Of a stretch of 64,000 nucleotides of DNA, positions 25,911-34,000 are shown one piece after another. A model generated the notes under the pieces. The model searched no databases. It was not told the origin of the DNA and saw nothing but the letters and a program-made list of their open reading frames with translations. Origin of the DNA: Deferribacteres bacterium (lineage in GTDB: Bacteria; Zhuqueibacterota; Zhuqueibacteria; Zhuqueibacterales; Geothermadaptataceae); assembly GCA_020633675.1 (NCBI GenBank), contig JACKDE010000002.1, positions 930,001 through 994,000 of the forward strand, written 5' to 3'. Position 1 is the first letter of the stretch. Every line of letters begins with the position of its first letter. Both the position numbers and the translations under genes were made by a program.

Positions 25911-26087
25911 GATCCACCCTCGCAAAATGATAGCTGGCAAAAATTTTGGCACCTAACTTAATCATTTTTCGCAAAGGCGCAAGCAACAGCGACCGAGCCA
26001 GTGAGCCTGGAAAAGAATCGTTGGCATTCAACCGCAGGTTGTCTATTTTTGCAGAAAGAAAGCAACATCTTTGCTGCGGGGGATACT

Positions 26088-26442
26088 ATGCCGGTTATCA
26101 ATGTGGAAAAGCCTTTACGGGAAAAATTGGGCGAAGAAGCGACCACATCACAGGTCAATATAATCAACAGGGCGCAAACCGAGCAAAAAACAGCATACTT
26201 GAATTTGTCGAAGAGAAGTTTGAGCGGTGTTTGTCTGAAGAAATTTCTGGATTGCGAACTGAGATTATCGAACGAACATCCGGTTTGAAGGTGGAATTGA
26301 CGGCTCAGGTGGCCGCGATGAAAGTGAATTGACATCACAAGCCGCCACCACCAAGGCAGAATTGATCAAGTGGATGTTCATCTTCTGGATCGGGCAGGTT
26401 GCTATGATCCTGGGGATAGTGTTCACTTTTTTCAAAAAATAG
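26088..26442 (+). pseudogene. Frameshifted small coiled-coil protein with C-terminal membrane helix
   Basis: Three successive frames together give one protein: MPVINVEKPLREKLGEEAT (frame from ATG 26088), then NSILEFVEEKFERCLSEE, then TTKAELIKWMFIFWIGQ and a hydrophobic tail ending at TAG 26442. Each junction is a -1 shift. The first falls in an A6 run at about 26184-26189, the second after ATGAAA near 26320. The joined product, about 117 residues, is a coiled coil with a C-terminal membrane anchor, a type common in this group of bacteria. The gene is broken, or has read errors. A GGGGG lies ahead of the ATG. Confidence 0.7.
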
Positions 26443-26477
26443 CGGGATTTGTTTTAAACGATCATTCTTCCTCTAAT

Positions 26478-27860
26478 TTATTCCATCCCATATTTTGTCA
26501 GCTTGTACAATAGCGTTGTCGTTTTGATGCCCAGCTTTCGAGCTGCTTCCGCTTTCACACCATGCGCCAGTTTCATCGCGCGTTCGATGAGTGCTTGCTC
26601 AACTTGTTCGAGAGTAGCATTCAGGTCCAGTTGGTTCTCGTTGAGAGTGAGAATGGCTGAGCGGTCCTTGACCAGCAGTGGCAGATCATCTGCGCCGATG
26701 GCATCGGATTCACACAACACGGCAGCGCGTTCGAGCACATTTTCAAGCTCACGCACATTGCCCGGCCAGTGGTATTCCTGCAGTGCCGCCAGGGCATTGT
26801 CCTGCAATGTGAGTTCGGGTTTTCGTGTCGCCACCCGGATGCGTGCGAGAAAATGCCGGGCGAGCAGGGGAACATCCTCCAGTCGTGCACGCAATGGGGG
26901 CATATTGATTGGCACGATGTGCAGGCGGTAGTACAAATCTTCACGGAACCCGCCTGCTTCGACATCTTCTTTTAAATTGTGATTGGTGGCCGCGACCACC
27001 CGAACGTCCACGCGCAAGGTTTCCTCGCCGCCGACACGCTCGAACTCTTTTTCCTGCAAAACCCGCAGCAGGCGGAGCTGCATGGCCGGTGAAATATCGC
27101 CGATTTCGTCGAGGAAAATGGTGCCTTCGTGTGCGAGCTCGAAGCGACCGAGTTTGCGCCGAAGCGCCCCCGTAAACGAGCCTTTTTCGTGCCCGAACAG
27201 CTCGGACTCCAACACGCCCTCGGCCAGGGCGCTGCAATTGACGCGGATAAACGGTCTGGCGCGGCGATGACTGTTTTTGTGCAGCGCCCGCGCCACCAAT
27301 TCCTTGCCGGTGCCGCTCTCGCCATAAATCATCACGCTCGAGTCGGTGCGTGCGACTTTTTCAATGGTTTTAAAAACCTCCCGCATCACTGGCGAATCGC
27401 CAATGATATCGCCGTTTTGGAATGGCGCATCAAGCTGTTCGCGCAGATAAACATTTTCGGCTTCCAGGTGGTTCATCTTTTTGCGCTCGTCGATGCGCTG
27501 CAACAGGCGCTCGATTTTAATGCCAATTTCATCTGCAGAAAAAGGCTTGGTGATAAAATCGGCAGCACCGTTTTGCATGGCTGTCACGGCCAAATCAATA
27601 GAACCGAAGGCGGTTATCATGATTACTTCAAGCAGCGGATGTGCCTGCCGTATTTCGGCCAGCGCTGTCAGCCCATCCATCCCGGGGAGTTTGTAATCGC
27701 AGATGAGCAGCGCTGGAGATTCTGTTGCGATTTCCGGCAGCGCCTTTTCAGCGCGGTCAAAGGCTTTTACCGAATAGCCGTAATGGCTGAGTACTTGTTC
27801 CAGCCCTTCGCGCATTGTGGCGTTATCTTCTATGACAAAAATTTTAATAGCATTTTCCAT
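26478..27860 (-). CDS. Sigma-54-dependent response regulator (NtrC/AtoC family)
   Basis: A 460-residue three-domain activator. The receiver domain (1-120) has phospho-acceptor D55 in LLICDYKLPGMDG and the T/K pair in MITAFGS and FITKPFS. The AAA+ domain has Walker A GESGTGKE (180-187), the sigma-54 contact loop GSFTGA (227-232) and Walker B GTIFLDEI (246-253). The C-terminal Fis-type HTH is AARKLGIKTTTLLYKLTKYG. It switches on sigma-54 promoters after phosphorylation. No histidine kinase is adjacent, so the partner is unknown. It is transcribed divergently from the TIR gene, sharing a short upstream region. Confidence 0.93.
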   Translation of the reverse strand: MENAIKIFVIEDNATMREGLEQVLSHYGYSVKAFDRAEKALPEIATESPALLICDYKLPGMDGLTALAEIRQAHPLLEVIMITAFGSIDLAVTAMQNGAADFITKPFSADEIGIKIERLLQRIDERKKMNHLEAENVYLREQLDAPFQNGDIIGDSPVMREVFKTIEKVARTDSSVMIYGESGTGKELVARALHKNSHRRARPFIRVNCSALAEGVLESELFGHEKGSFTGALRRKLGRFELAHEGTIFLDEIGDISPAMQLRLLRVLQEKEFERVGGEETLRVDVRVVAATNHNLKEDVEAGGFREDLYYRLHIVPINMPPLRARLEDVPLLARHFLARIRVATRKPELTLQDNALAALQEYHWPGNVRELENVLERAAVLCESDAIGADDLPLLVKDRSAILTLNENQLDLNATLEQVEQALIERAMKLAHGVKAEAARKLGIKTTTLLYKLTKYGME

Positions 27861-27971
27861 AGTGATTTTTTATGATTAGAGTTGAGCGTGCAGACCTCTT
27901 GAGCCCAATGTAAAGGTCTTGTGCACAGATTGCAAGTTTCTATTTTTGCTGATTGCCAAACGGGTAAAGCC

Positions 27972-29099
27972 ATGCCTTTTGTTTTTATCAGTCACGCCAC
28001 CCACGCAGATGGTGCTTTGGCAGCGCGCCTCGCGAATGATTTGCAAGCGCATGGCGTGCGCTACTGGAAGGCTCCGGAATCGATCCAGCCGGGCGAGCGC
28101 TGGGCAGAAGCCATCGAAACAGCACTCGAAACCTGCGACACGATGGTTGTTTTGCTGACTCCGGATGCTTTGACGTCGCGCTGGGTGAAAACCGAAACCA
28201 GCGTTGCGATCGAGCGCGAACACCAGGGCAAGATGACGTTCATTCCGCTCGACGTGAAGCAATGCGATGTGCCGTTGCTGGTGAAAAACTATCAGATGAT
28301 TCCCTTCCGCAGCGATTACAACGCTGGTTTGCGTGCTTTGTTGCGCCGACTGGGCGTCAGTATTAAAAAGCAGCCCGCAGCGCCGCAGCAGGCAAAATAT
28401 GATTTTTCGGGCATTTTTGGCAAGACCGGCGATCAACAGGCCTATCAAAAATGGCTGAAGACTTTTTCCGCAACACCCCCCAAGCCTGAACCCAAAAACG
28501 CCCCTCCAAAAACAGCCAGCGAGCAGAAACCGGCTTCTATTTACGATTTCCTTAAGAAGCAGCCTTCACTATTAGGAAACATTGCGTCAACGCCCGCCAC
28601 CCCGAAAAAGCCTCAGGATGCAGCTTCAAAGGGCGATAAAAACAAACCTTTCCTGTTCTCCGGCGGCGGTCTTGGCAATTTCCCAACCAACAGCCCGGCC
28701 AGCAATACGCTGATGACACTGGCTCTGGATTACGCTGCCAGGGGGGACAAGGAAAAGAACGTGCGGCACTTCGAAAAAGCGATTGGACACTACACCAATG
28801 CTATTGCAGTCTATCCAATTTGGAAACATCTTGCCCTGAAATTTGACTTTTTGCTGGGCAGTATATATTATCGTCGCGCTGAATGCTACATGGGGATCGA
28901 TTTTAACAAAATGATCGAGCGATTCAACAAGCCCATTGTTGGTGGACAAACCAGGCTTACAGGATTTGCCTCGCTCGGTACGACTTCGGCGATGTTTGGA
29001 AGCGGCCTGTTGTTTCAAAGCGAGGAGTACAAAAAGGCCCAGGCCGATTTTCAAAAAGCCAAAGAACTGGGGTATTCGCCACCTAAAAAAGACACGTAA
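27972..29099 (+). CDS. TIR-domain protein with C-terminal TPR-like helices
   Basis: A 375-residue protein starting at ATG 27972; the open frame extends upstream to 27921 without a better start. Residues 1-130 are a TIR domain: PFVFISHATHAD at the N terminus, GVRYWKAPESIQPGERW (BB-loop region), and TSRWVKTETSVAI. In the last, E75 of the WxxxE motif matches the catalytic Glu of NAD-cleaving TIRs. Residues 130-250 are a Pro/Lys-rich linker. Residues 255-375 hold TPR-like helices (HFEKAIGHYTNAIAVYP, KAQADFQKAKELGY). NADase activity and a role in immunity or signalling are inference. It stands alone, divergent from the sigma-54 regulator. Confidence 0.82.
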   Translation: MPFVFISHATHADGALAARLANDLQAHGVRYWKAPESIQPGERWAEAIETALETCDTMVVLLTPDALTSRWVKTETSVAIEREHQGKMTFIPLDVKQCDVPLLVKNYQMIPFRSDYNAGLRALLRRLGVSIKKQPAAPQQAKYDFSGIFGKTGDQQAYQKWLKTFSATPPKPEPKNAPPKTASEQKPASIYDFLKKQPSLLGNIASTPATPKKPQDAASKGDKNKPFLFSGGGLGNFPTNSPASNTLMTLALDYAARGDKEKNVRHFEKAIGHYTNAIAVYPIWKHLALKFDFLLGSIYYRRAECYMGIDFNKMIERFNKPIVGGQTRLTGFASLGTTSAMFGSGLLFQSEEYKKAQADFQKAKELGYSPPKKDT

Positions 29100-29249
29100 A
29101 ACAAATAAACATTTTGCGGTGTCAAACGTCTTTCATTCCGTTTCCCACCTCAACCGAATTTCATTTTTAAAGAAATATAAGCAAATGTTGAAAAGAAGGG
29201 TAAAGCACTCAAGTTTAACCAATTTTCATCCAAACTTAAGGAGAGATGT

Positions 29250-29603
29250 ATGGCAAAAGTAACGCACTTTGAAATCCTGGGCCGCGATGGCGAAAAAACA
29301 CGCACATTTTACAGCGAACTTTTTGGCTGGGAATATCAAGTCATACCGGAAATGGACTATGGGATGGTGGCACCGCAAGAAGGCGCTATCGGTGGCGGAA
29401 TTGGTTCGGCGCAAGGTGGCGCGCCACCGCATGCGACGTTTTATGTCGAGGTCGATGACGTCCAGGCTTCGCTCGATAAAGCAGTTACCCTCGGTGGCAA
29501 AGTGATCGTGCCGTGCACTGAAATTCCCGACATGGTGACATTTGCGATTTTCCAGGATATCGACGGAAATCAAATTGGCTTGGCTAAATCTGCACAACGC
29601 TGA
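29250..29603 (+). CDS. VOC-family (glyoxalase-like) protein
   Basis: A 117-residue single-domain vicinal-oxygen-chelate protein. It starts VTHFEILGRDGEKTRTFYSELFGWEY and ends FQDIDGNQIGLAKS, the normal first and last strands of this fold. The metal ligands are H6 and the glutamates common to the family; enzymatic role cannot be assigned. It is preceded by AAGGAGAG and looks monocistronic. Confidence 0.88.
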   Translation: MAKVTHFEILGRDGEKTRTFYSELFGWEYQVIPEMDYGMVAPQEGAIGGGIGSAQGGAPPHATFYVEVDDVQASLDKAVTLGGKVIVPCTEIPDMVTFAIFQDIDGNQIGLAKSAQR

Positions 29604-29664
29604 AGTCCAGTTGCCAAAAGCCGCTAAAATAAGATAGATAGCTTGCCTATCCGGGCCAGAATCG

Positions 29665-29700
29665 AAGGCACCAAATGCCGACGGTTTTGGCCTTTTTTAT
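29665..29700 (+). terminator. Intrinsic terminator after the VOC gene
   Basis: AAGG and CCAAA (2-nt bulge between) pair with TTTGG and CCTT, followed directly by TTTTAT. It lies in the 326-bp gap between the VOC and thiolase genes, within a larger foldable stretch (29641-29770). No gene was seen in that gap. Confidence 0.45.
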
Positions 29701-29929
29701 TAGCAAGGCTTTTGCAATGGATACTCCGGAAAGGATTTGTTTTTCCGGACAGGAGAGAAATCAGGCAAGCAAGACGTGCAACATGTCTGCCGAACCGCCC
29801 CAAACTATTAGAAATTTTGTAAACTGCGCTTGCTATTTTGGGGAATGTATCCTATTTTCAAGCGTCTGATTTGAAGGGACTACCTGATGAGCGCGCGTGC
29901 TCGATCATTCATATTTGAGGAAAATTTTT

Positions 29930-31216
29930 ATGCGAGAAGTGGTCGTCGTGGATGGTATCCGGACACCCTTTACCAAGGCCGGAACCCTGTTTAATGAAAT
30001 TACTGCGCAGGAATTGGGCCGGATCGCGCTGACGGAGTTGCTGGTTCGAACTGCGATTGATCCAAATATACTGGATGAAGTGGTTGTCGGCAATATTGCG
30101 CAGCCAGCCGAAGCCGCCAACATCGCGCGGGTGATTGCACTTATGGCGGGCGTACCGCGTCGTGTGCCGGGCCTGACCGTCGGTCGAAATTGCGCTTCCG
30201 GTATGGAAGCTGTCGCAAACGCCTATCTGAAAATCAAGGCGGGAGAAGCTGATGTGATCATCGCCGGCGGCGTCGAATCGATGAGCAATATTCCGCTGCT
30301 GTTTCGCAAAGAATTCTCCAATGTGATGGCTGGCGCCATGCGCGCACGCTCCGTCATTGATAAAATCGGTGCATTTGCAAAAGTACGGCCAGGCTATCTC
30401 AAACCAATTATCGGCTTGCAGGTGGGATTGACTGATCCGATCTGCAATTTGAATATGGGCGAGACGGCAGAAGTGCTGGCGAAAGAATACCTGATCTCGC
30501 GGGATGAACAGGACCAGTTTGCACTGCTGAGCCACCAGCGCGCCACCAACGCAACCGATCTCGGCAAACTGCGCGAAGAAATCGTGCCGGTTTACCCCCC
30601 ACCGAATCGGGACAAGCCTGTTGATGAAGACAACGGCATCCGCAAAAATCAAACGATCGAAGCACTGGCCAAGCTGAAGGCGGTATTTGACCGCGAGTGG
30701 GGAACGGTCACCCCGGGGAATAGCAGCCAGATTACCGACGGCGCAGCCATGCTGCTGGTCATGTCCGCCGATCGTGCCCGCGAGTTAGGCTTCGAGCCGC
30801 TCGGATATATTCGGGGCTATGGTACTGCCGGACTCGACCCGGCACGCATGGGACTGGGCCCAGCGGCCTCCACGCCAATCGCGCTCAAAAAAGCCGGTAC
30901 GCAGTTCAGGGATGTACAATTGATTGAAATCAACGAAGCGTTTGCGGCACAAGTGATCGCCAATGAACGTGTTTTCAAAGATAAAAAACTCGCCAAAGAA
31001 AAGCTCGATCTGGACAACACGCTCGGTGAGATCGACCGCGATATTTTGAATGTCAACGGCGGTGCTATCGCGCTTGGACATCCGGTTGGCAGTTCCGGAG
31101 CGCGCCTGACCTTAACATTGCTAAAAGAAATGAAACGCCGTGATCTCGGGCTTGGCCTGGCTACGCTTTGCGTGGGTGGTGGCCAGGGCGCAGCGATTGT
31201 GCTCGAACGAAAGTAG
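29930..31216 (+). CDS. Thiolase (acetyl-CoA C-acyltransferase), FadA/FadI-like
   Basis: A 428-residue thiolase. The ATG at 29930 follows TTTGAGGAAAA; an in-frame upstream ATG at 29897 lacks an RBS. The acyl-accepting Cys is C88 in VGRNCASGMEAV. The catalytic His is in NVNGGAIALGHPVGSSGAR, and the second Cys in CVGGGQGAA. The family cleaves 3-ketoacyl-CoA in beta-oxidation or condenses acetyl-CoA. The FadJ-like multifunctional protein follows 49 bp later, which favours beta-oxidation. The pair forms the trifunctional alpha/beta complex in other bacteria. Confidence 0.92.
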   Translation: MREVVVVDGIRTPFTKAGTLFNEITAQELGRIALTELLVRTAIDPNILDEVVVGNIAQPAEAANIARVIALMAGVPRRVPGLTVGRNCASGMEAVANAYLKIKAGEADVIIAGGVESMSNIPLLFRKEFSNVMAGAMRARSVIDKIGAFAKVRPGYLKPIIGLQVGLTDPICNLNMGETAEVLAKEYLISRDEQDQFALLSHQRATNATDLGKLREEIVPVYPPPNRDKPVDEDNGIRKNQTIEALAKLKAVFDREWGTVTPGNSSQITDGAAMLLVMSADRARELGFEPLGYIRGYGTAGLDPARMGLGPAASTPIALKKAGTQFRDVQLIEINEAFAAQVIANERVFKDKKLAKEKLDLDNTLGEIDRDILNVNGGAIALGHPVGSSGARLTLTLLKEMKRRDLGLGLATLCVGGGQGAAIVLERK

Positions 31217-31265
31217 CTAGCTTACTCGGAAATGTAGACGATCATGATTTAATAAAGAGGAAGCC

Positions 31266-33683
31266 ATGGCAGAGGATAAAGCGAACAAGGAAGAAAAAGC
31301 AAATAACCAGGGCCCCAAAAATTCCGGCGCAAAGACAGCGCGGAAAAGTACCTCTTCGACTGGCACAGCAAAAACGACAAAGAAAACAACGGCAAAACGC
31401 ACAACCGCTGCAAGCAAAAAGAGTTCCGCAACAGCAAAATCCAGCGCGTCTGAAAAGAAGGTCGCAGCGCCCAAGTCTGCCGCAGCAGCTAAAAAGGCAA
31501 CGGCTGAAAATATCACAGCGCCGAAGGAATCCGGGAAGCCCATTTTTCGCTTCGAAGAAAAGGATGGCCATGGCATGGTGGTTTTCGATATGCCAGACAA
31601 GCCGGTCAATATTTTATCGGAACAGGCTATGCGGGAACTGGATGCCATGCTGGATGGTGTCGCTGGCAAGTCTTTGAAGACTCTGCTGTTTGTCAGCGCA
31701 AAACAAGGCAATTTCATCGCAGGCGCGGATATCGACAGTTTTGGCCGTATTCACTCGGTTGAAGATGGGGAAGCCGGCTCCAAATCCGGCCAGGCTGTTT
31801 TTGGCAAGATTGCCGCACTGCCATTTCCGACCATTGCCGTGATTGCGGGTTCCTGTGTTGGCGGAGGACTCGAGCTTTCACTGGCTTGCAACTATCGTCT
31901 TGCCCGCGATACCAACAAGACCAAAATCGGGCTGCCCGAAGTACGTCTCGGGATTTTGCCCGGCTGGGGCGGTACCCAACGCCTGCCCCGCCTGATCGGG
32001 ATTCAGAAGGCGCTCGACTACATTCTTACCGGCAAAACCGTCGATGCACGGCGTGCTCACCGTGACGGCATTGTCGATCGTGTCATCTCGGATGATTTTC
32101 CGGCAGATTATACCCTCCAGGCTGCACTGAAGTTTGCTGATGAAATTCAAATTCCTGCAGTGCAGGAAAAAATCAAGAGCCGCCGGGATCGGTCGAATTT
32201 GCAAAAAACGTTGCTTGAAAAAAACAAACTGGGGCGCAAGATTCTATTCGATCAAGCCAGAAAGAAAACCCGTGCCACCACCAAAGATCACTATCCCGCC
32301 CCGTTGAAGGCGCTCACAGCGGTCGAGCAAGGGATTGAATTGCCGATCGAAGAAGGCCTCGCTATTGAAGCAAAATTGCTGGGCGAATGCATTGTGTCGG
32401 ATGTTTCGAAGAATCTGGTCACAGTTTTTCGTCTCACCGAAGAGATGCGCAAAGATAAGGGCGTGGCAGATTTTCAAGGCGATATTCGGCCTTTCAAGCG
32501 TATCGGTGTTTTGGGCGCAGGCATTATGGGTGGCGGCATCGCGCAAATTGCGGCCTACAATGAGCTGCCGGTTCGCATGAAGGATATCAATTTGGCGGGT
32601 ATTGGCGCAGGCGTGAAGCAGGCAGGAAAAATATTTGACGATGCTGTTAAGCGCCGAAAGATGAAGCGCCATGAAGCTGATCACAAACTTAGCCTTATTT
32701 CCGGAACGACCGATTACACTGGCTTTGAAAATTGCGATTTGATTATCGAGGCTATTGTCGAGGATTTAGAAGTTAAAAAGAAGGTGTTCGCCGAAGCGGA
32801 CAAGGTTGTTCCGCCACAAGCGGTGATCGCCAGCAATACGTCATCACTGCCGATCACAGAAATGGCAAAAGCCACGAAACGTCCGGAAAAGGTTGCCGGC
32901 TTGCATTTTTTCAATCCAGTCCATCGCATGCCACTGGTAGAAGTCATTCGCGGTGAACAATCAAACGATGAAACCATCGCTAGTCTGGTTGCCTTCTCCC
33001 GTTCGATCGGTAAGACGCCGATTGTGGTAAAAGATCGGCCTGGTTTTTTGGTCAATCGCATTTTGTCGCCATACATGAACGAAGCGACTTTGCTTTTCCA
33101 CGAAGGCCAGACGATCGATCATATCGACCGGGCAATCACAGCTTTTGGCATGCCGATGGGACCGCTCACGTTGTTCGATGAAGTCGGCATCGATGTAACC
33201 CACAAAGTGGCAGGCATTCTCGAAGCGGCATTTGGACATATCATGAAAGCCTCGCCGGTTATCGCCACGCTGTATGAAAACCAACGTTTCGGCAAGAAAA
33301 ACGGCCGAGGATTTTATTTGCATCGCGGCAAGGACAAACAAGTCGACACGTCAGTCTATCGGCTTTTTGATAAAACCCGTGAAGAAGCAGCACCGCTCGC
33401 GCTCGGTATTATTCAGGAACGCTGCCTGCTATTGATGATCAATGAAGCTGCACGTTGCCTTGAAGAAGATGTCGTGCGCCACCCGCGCGATGTCGATATC
33501 GGTATGATTTTCGGTACTGGTTTTCCGCCATTCCGTGGCGGCCTGTTGCGCTATGCTGACAGTCTTGGCAGCGAACGGCTGCGCCAAAATCTTGAAAGCT
33601 ACGCCGAAGGCTACGGCGAGCGATTTGCACCAGCCCAACTGATTGTTGACATGGCCAAAAGCGGTAAGAAGTTTTTTGATTGA
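31266..33683 (+). CDS. Fatty-acid oxidation complex alpha subunit (FadJ/FadB-like) with Lys/Ala-rich N-terminal tail
   Basis: An 805-residue multifunctional enzyme. Residues about 90-290 are an enoyl-CoA hydratase domain (GNFIAGADID, SCVGGGLELSLACNYRLA, GLPEVRLGILPGWGGTQRL). Residues about 415-600 are the NAD-binding 3-hydroxyacyl-CoA dehydrogenase domain (GVLGAGIMGGGIAQIAA), followed by two C-terminal HAD domains (GFLVNRILSPYMNEA). The first 90 residues are extra: a Lys/Ala/Ser/Thr tail similar in composition to histone H1 or bacterial Hc1 tails, without predicted fold. GAGGAAG precedes the ATG, and the tail codons run in frame into the enzyme, so it belongs to the gene. It forms an operon with the thiolase. 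Confidence 0.92.
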   Translation: MAEDKANKEEKANNQGPKNSGAKTARKSTSSTGTAKTTKKTTAKRTTAASKKSSATAKSSASEKKVAAPKSAAAAKKATAENITAPKESGKPIFRFEEKDGHGMVVFDMPDKPVNILSEQAMRELDAMLDGVAGKSLKTLLFVSAKQGNFIAGADIDSFGRIHSVEDGEAGSKSGQAVFGKIAALPFPTIAVIAGSCVGGGLELSLACNYRLARDTNKTKIGLPEVRLGILPGWGGTQRLPRLIGIQKALDYILTGKTVDARRAHRDGIVDRVISDDFPADYTLQAALKFADEIQIPAVQEKIKSRRDRSNLQKTLLEKNKLGRKILFDQARKKTRATTKDHYPAPLKALTAVEQGIELPIEEGLAIEAKLLGECIVSDVSKNLVTVFRLTEEMRKDKGVADFQGDIRPFKRIGVLGAGIMGGGIAQIAAYNELPVRMKDINLAGIGAGVKQAGKIFDDAVKRRKMKRHEADHKLSLISGTTDYTGFENCDLIIEAIVEDLEVKKKVFAEADKVVPPQAVIASNTSSLPITEMAKATKRPEKVAGLHFFNPVHRMPLVEVIRGEQSNDETIASLVAFSRSIGKTPIVVKDRPGFLVNRILSPYMNEATLLFHEGQTIDHIDRAITAFGMPMGPLTLFDEVGIDVTHKVAGILEAAFGHIMKASPVIATLYENQRFGKKNGRGFYLHRGKDKQVDTSVYRLFDKTREEAAPLALGIIQERCLLLMINEAARCLEEDVVRHPRDVDIGMIFGTGFPPFRGGLLRYADSLGSERLRQNLESYAEGYGERFAPAQLIVDMAKSGKKFFD

Positions 33684-34000
33684 GAAACGATGAAATGCCG
33701 AACTGCCGGCGAGTCAAGTTTTCAGCTCGCTGGTAGTTACAGGCAATTGAATGTATGCAATAAAAATCGTGTTATCCCAAAAGACTGCTACAGAAGGTTG
33801 TCAAGCAAAAGACCTTCAAAGTTCTTATGAATTTCAGAAACCACCTCTTGAAATATCGTCCGCCTTTTAGCCGTTGCCTGCATGCGCTCGCCTATCCAGT
33901 CGCAAAAGGGCTTGGCTAACTTCCTTATTCCTGCCTGTCGCTATTATTAAATTTAAACGAATACACTGATCATTCATTATTTTACCTGGAGGAGTGAATC
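33684..34000. other. Noncoding gap with a 13-bp hairpin (33701-33738)
   Basis: AACTGCCGGCGAG pairs with CTCGCTGGTAGTT (two G-T pairs) just after the FadJ-like stop. It may end that transcript, though no T-tract follows. The rest of the 317-bp gap shows no ORF or clear promoter; it must carry the start signals for the P5C dehydrogenase gene, whose GGAGGAG RBS is seen. Confidence 0.4.

Noticed and set aside
29641..29770. A known riboswitch class (glycine, TPP, SAM, cobalamin, fluoride) in the gap upstream of the thiolase gene
   Set aside because: None of the conserved core words of these classes could be found; only the secondary structure stands out.
31168..31677. 169-codon Lys/Arg-rich plus-strand frame overlapping the FadJ-like gene
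   Set aside because: It is a shifted reading of the Lys/Ala-rich tail; the tail runs in frame into the enzyme from an ATG with a good RBS.
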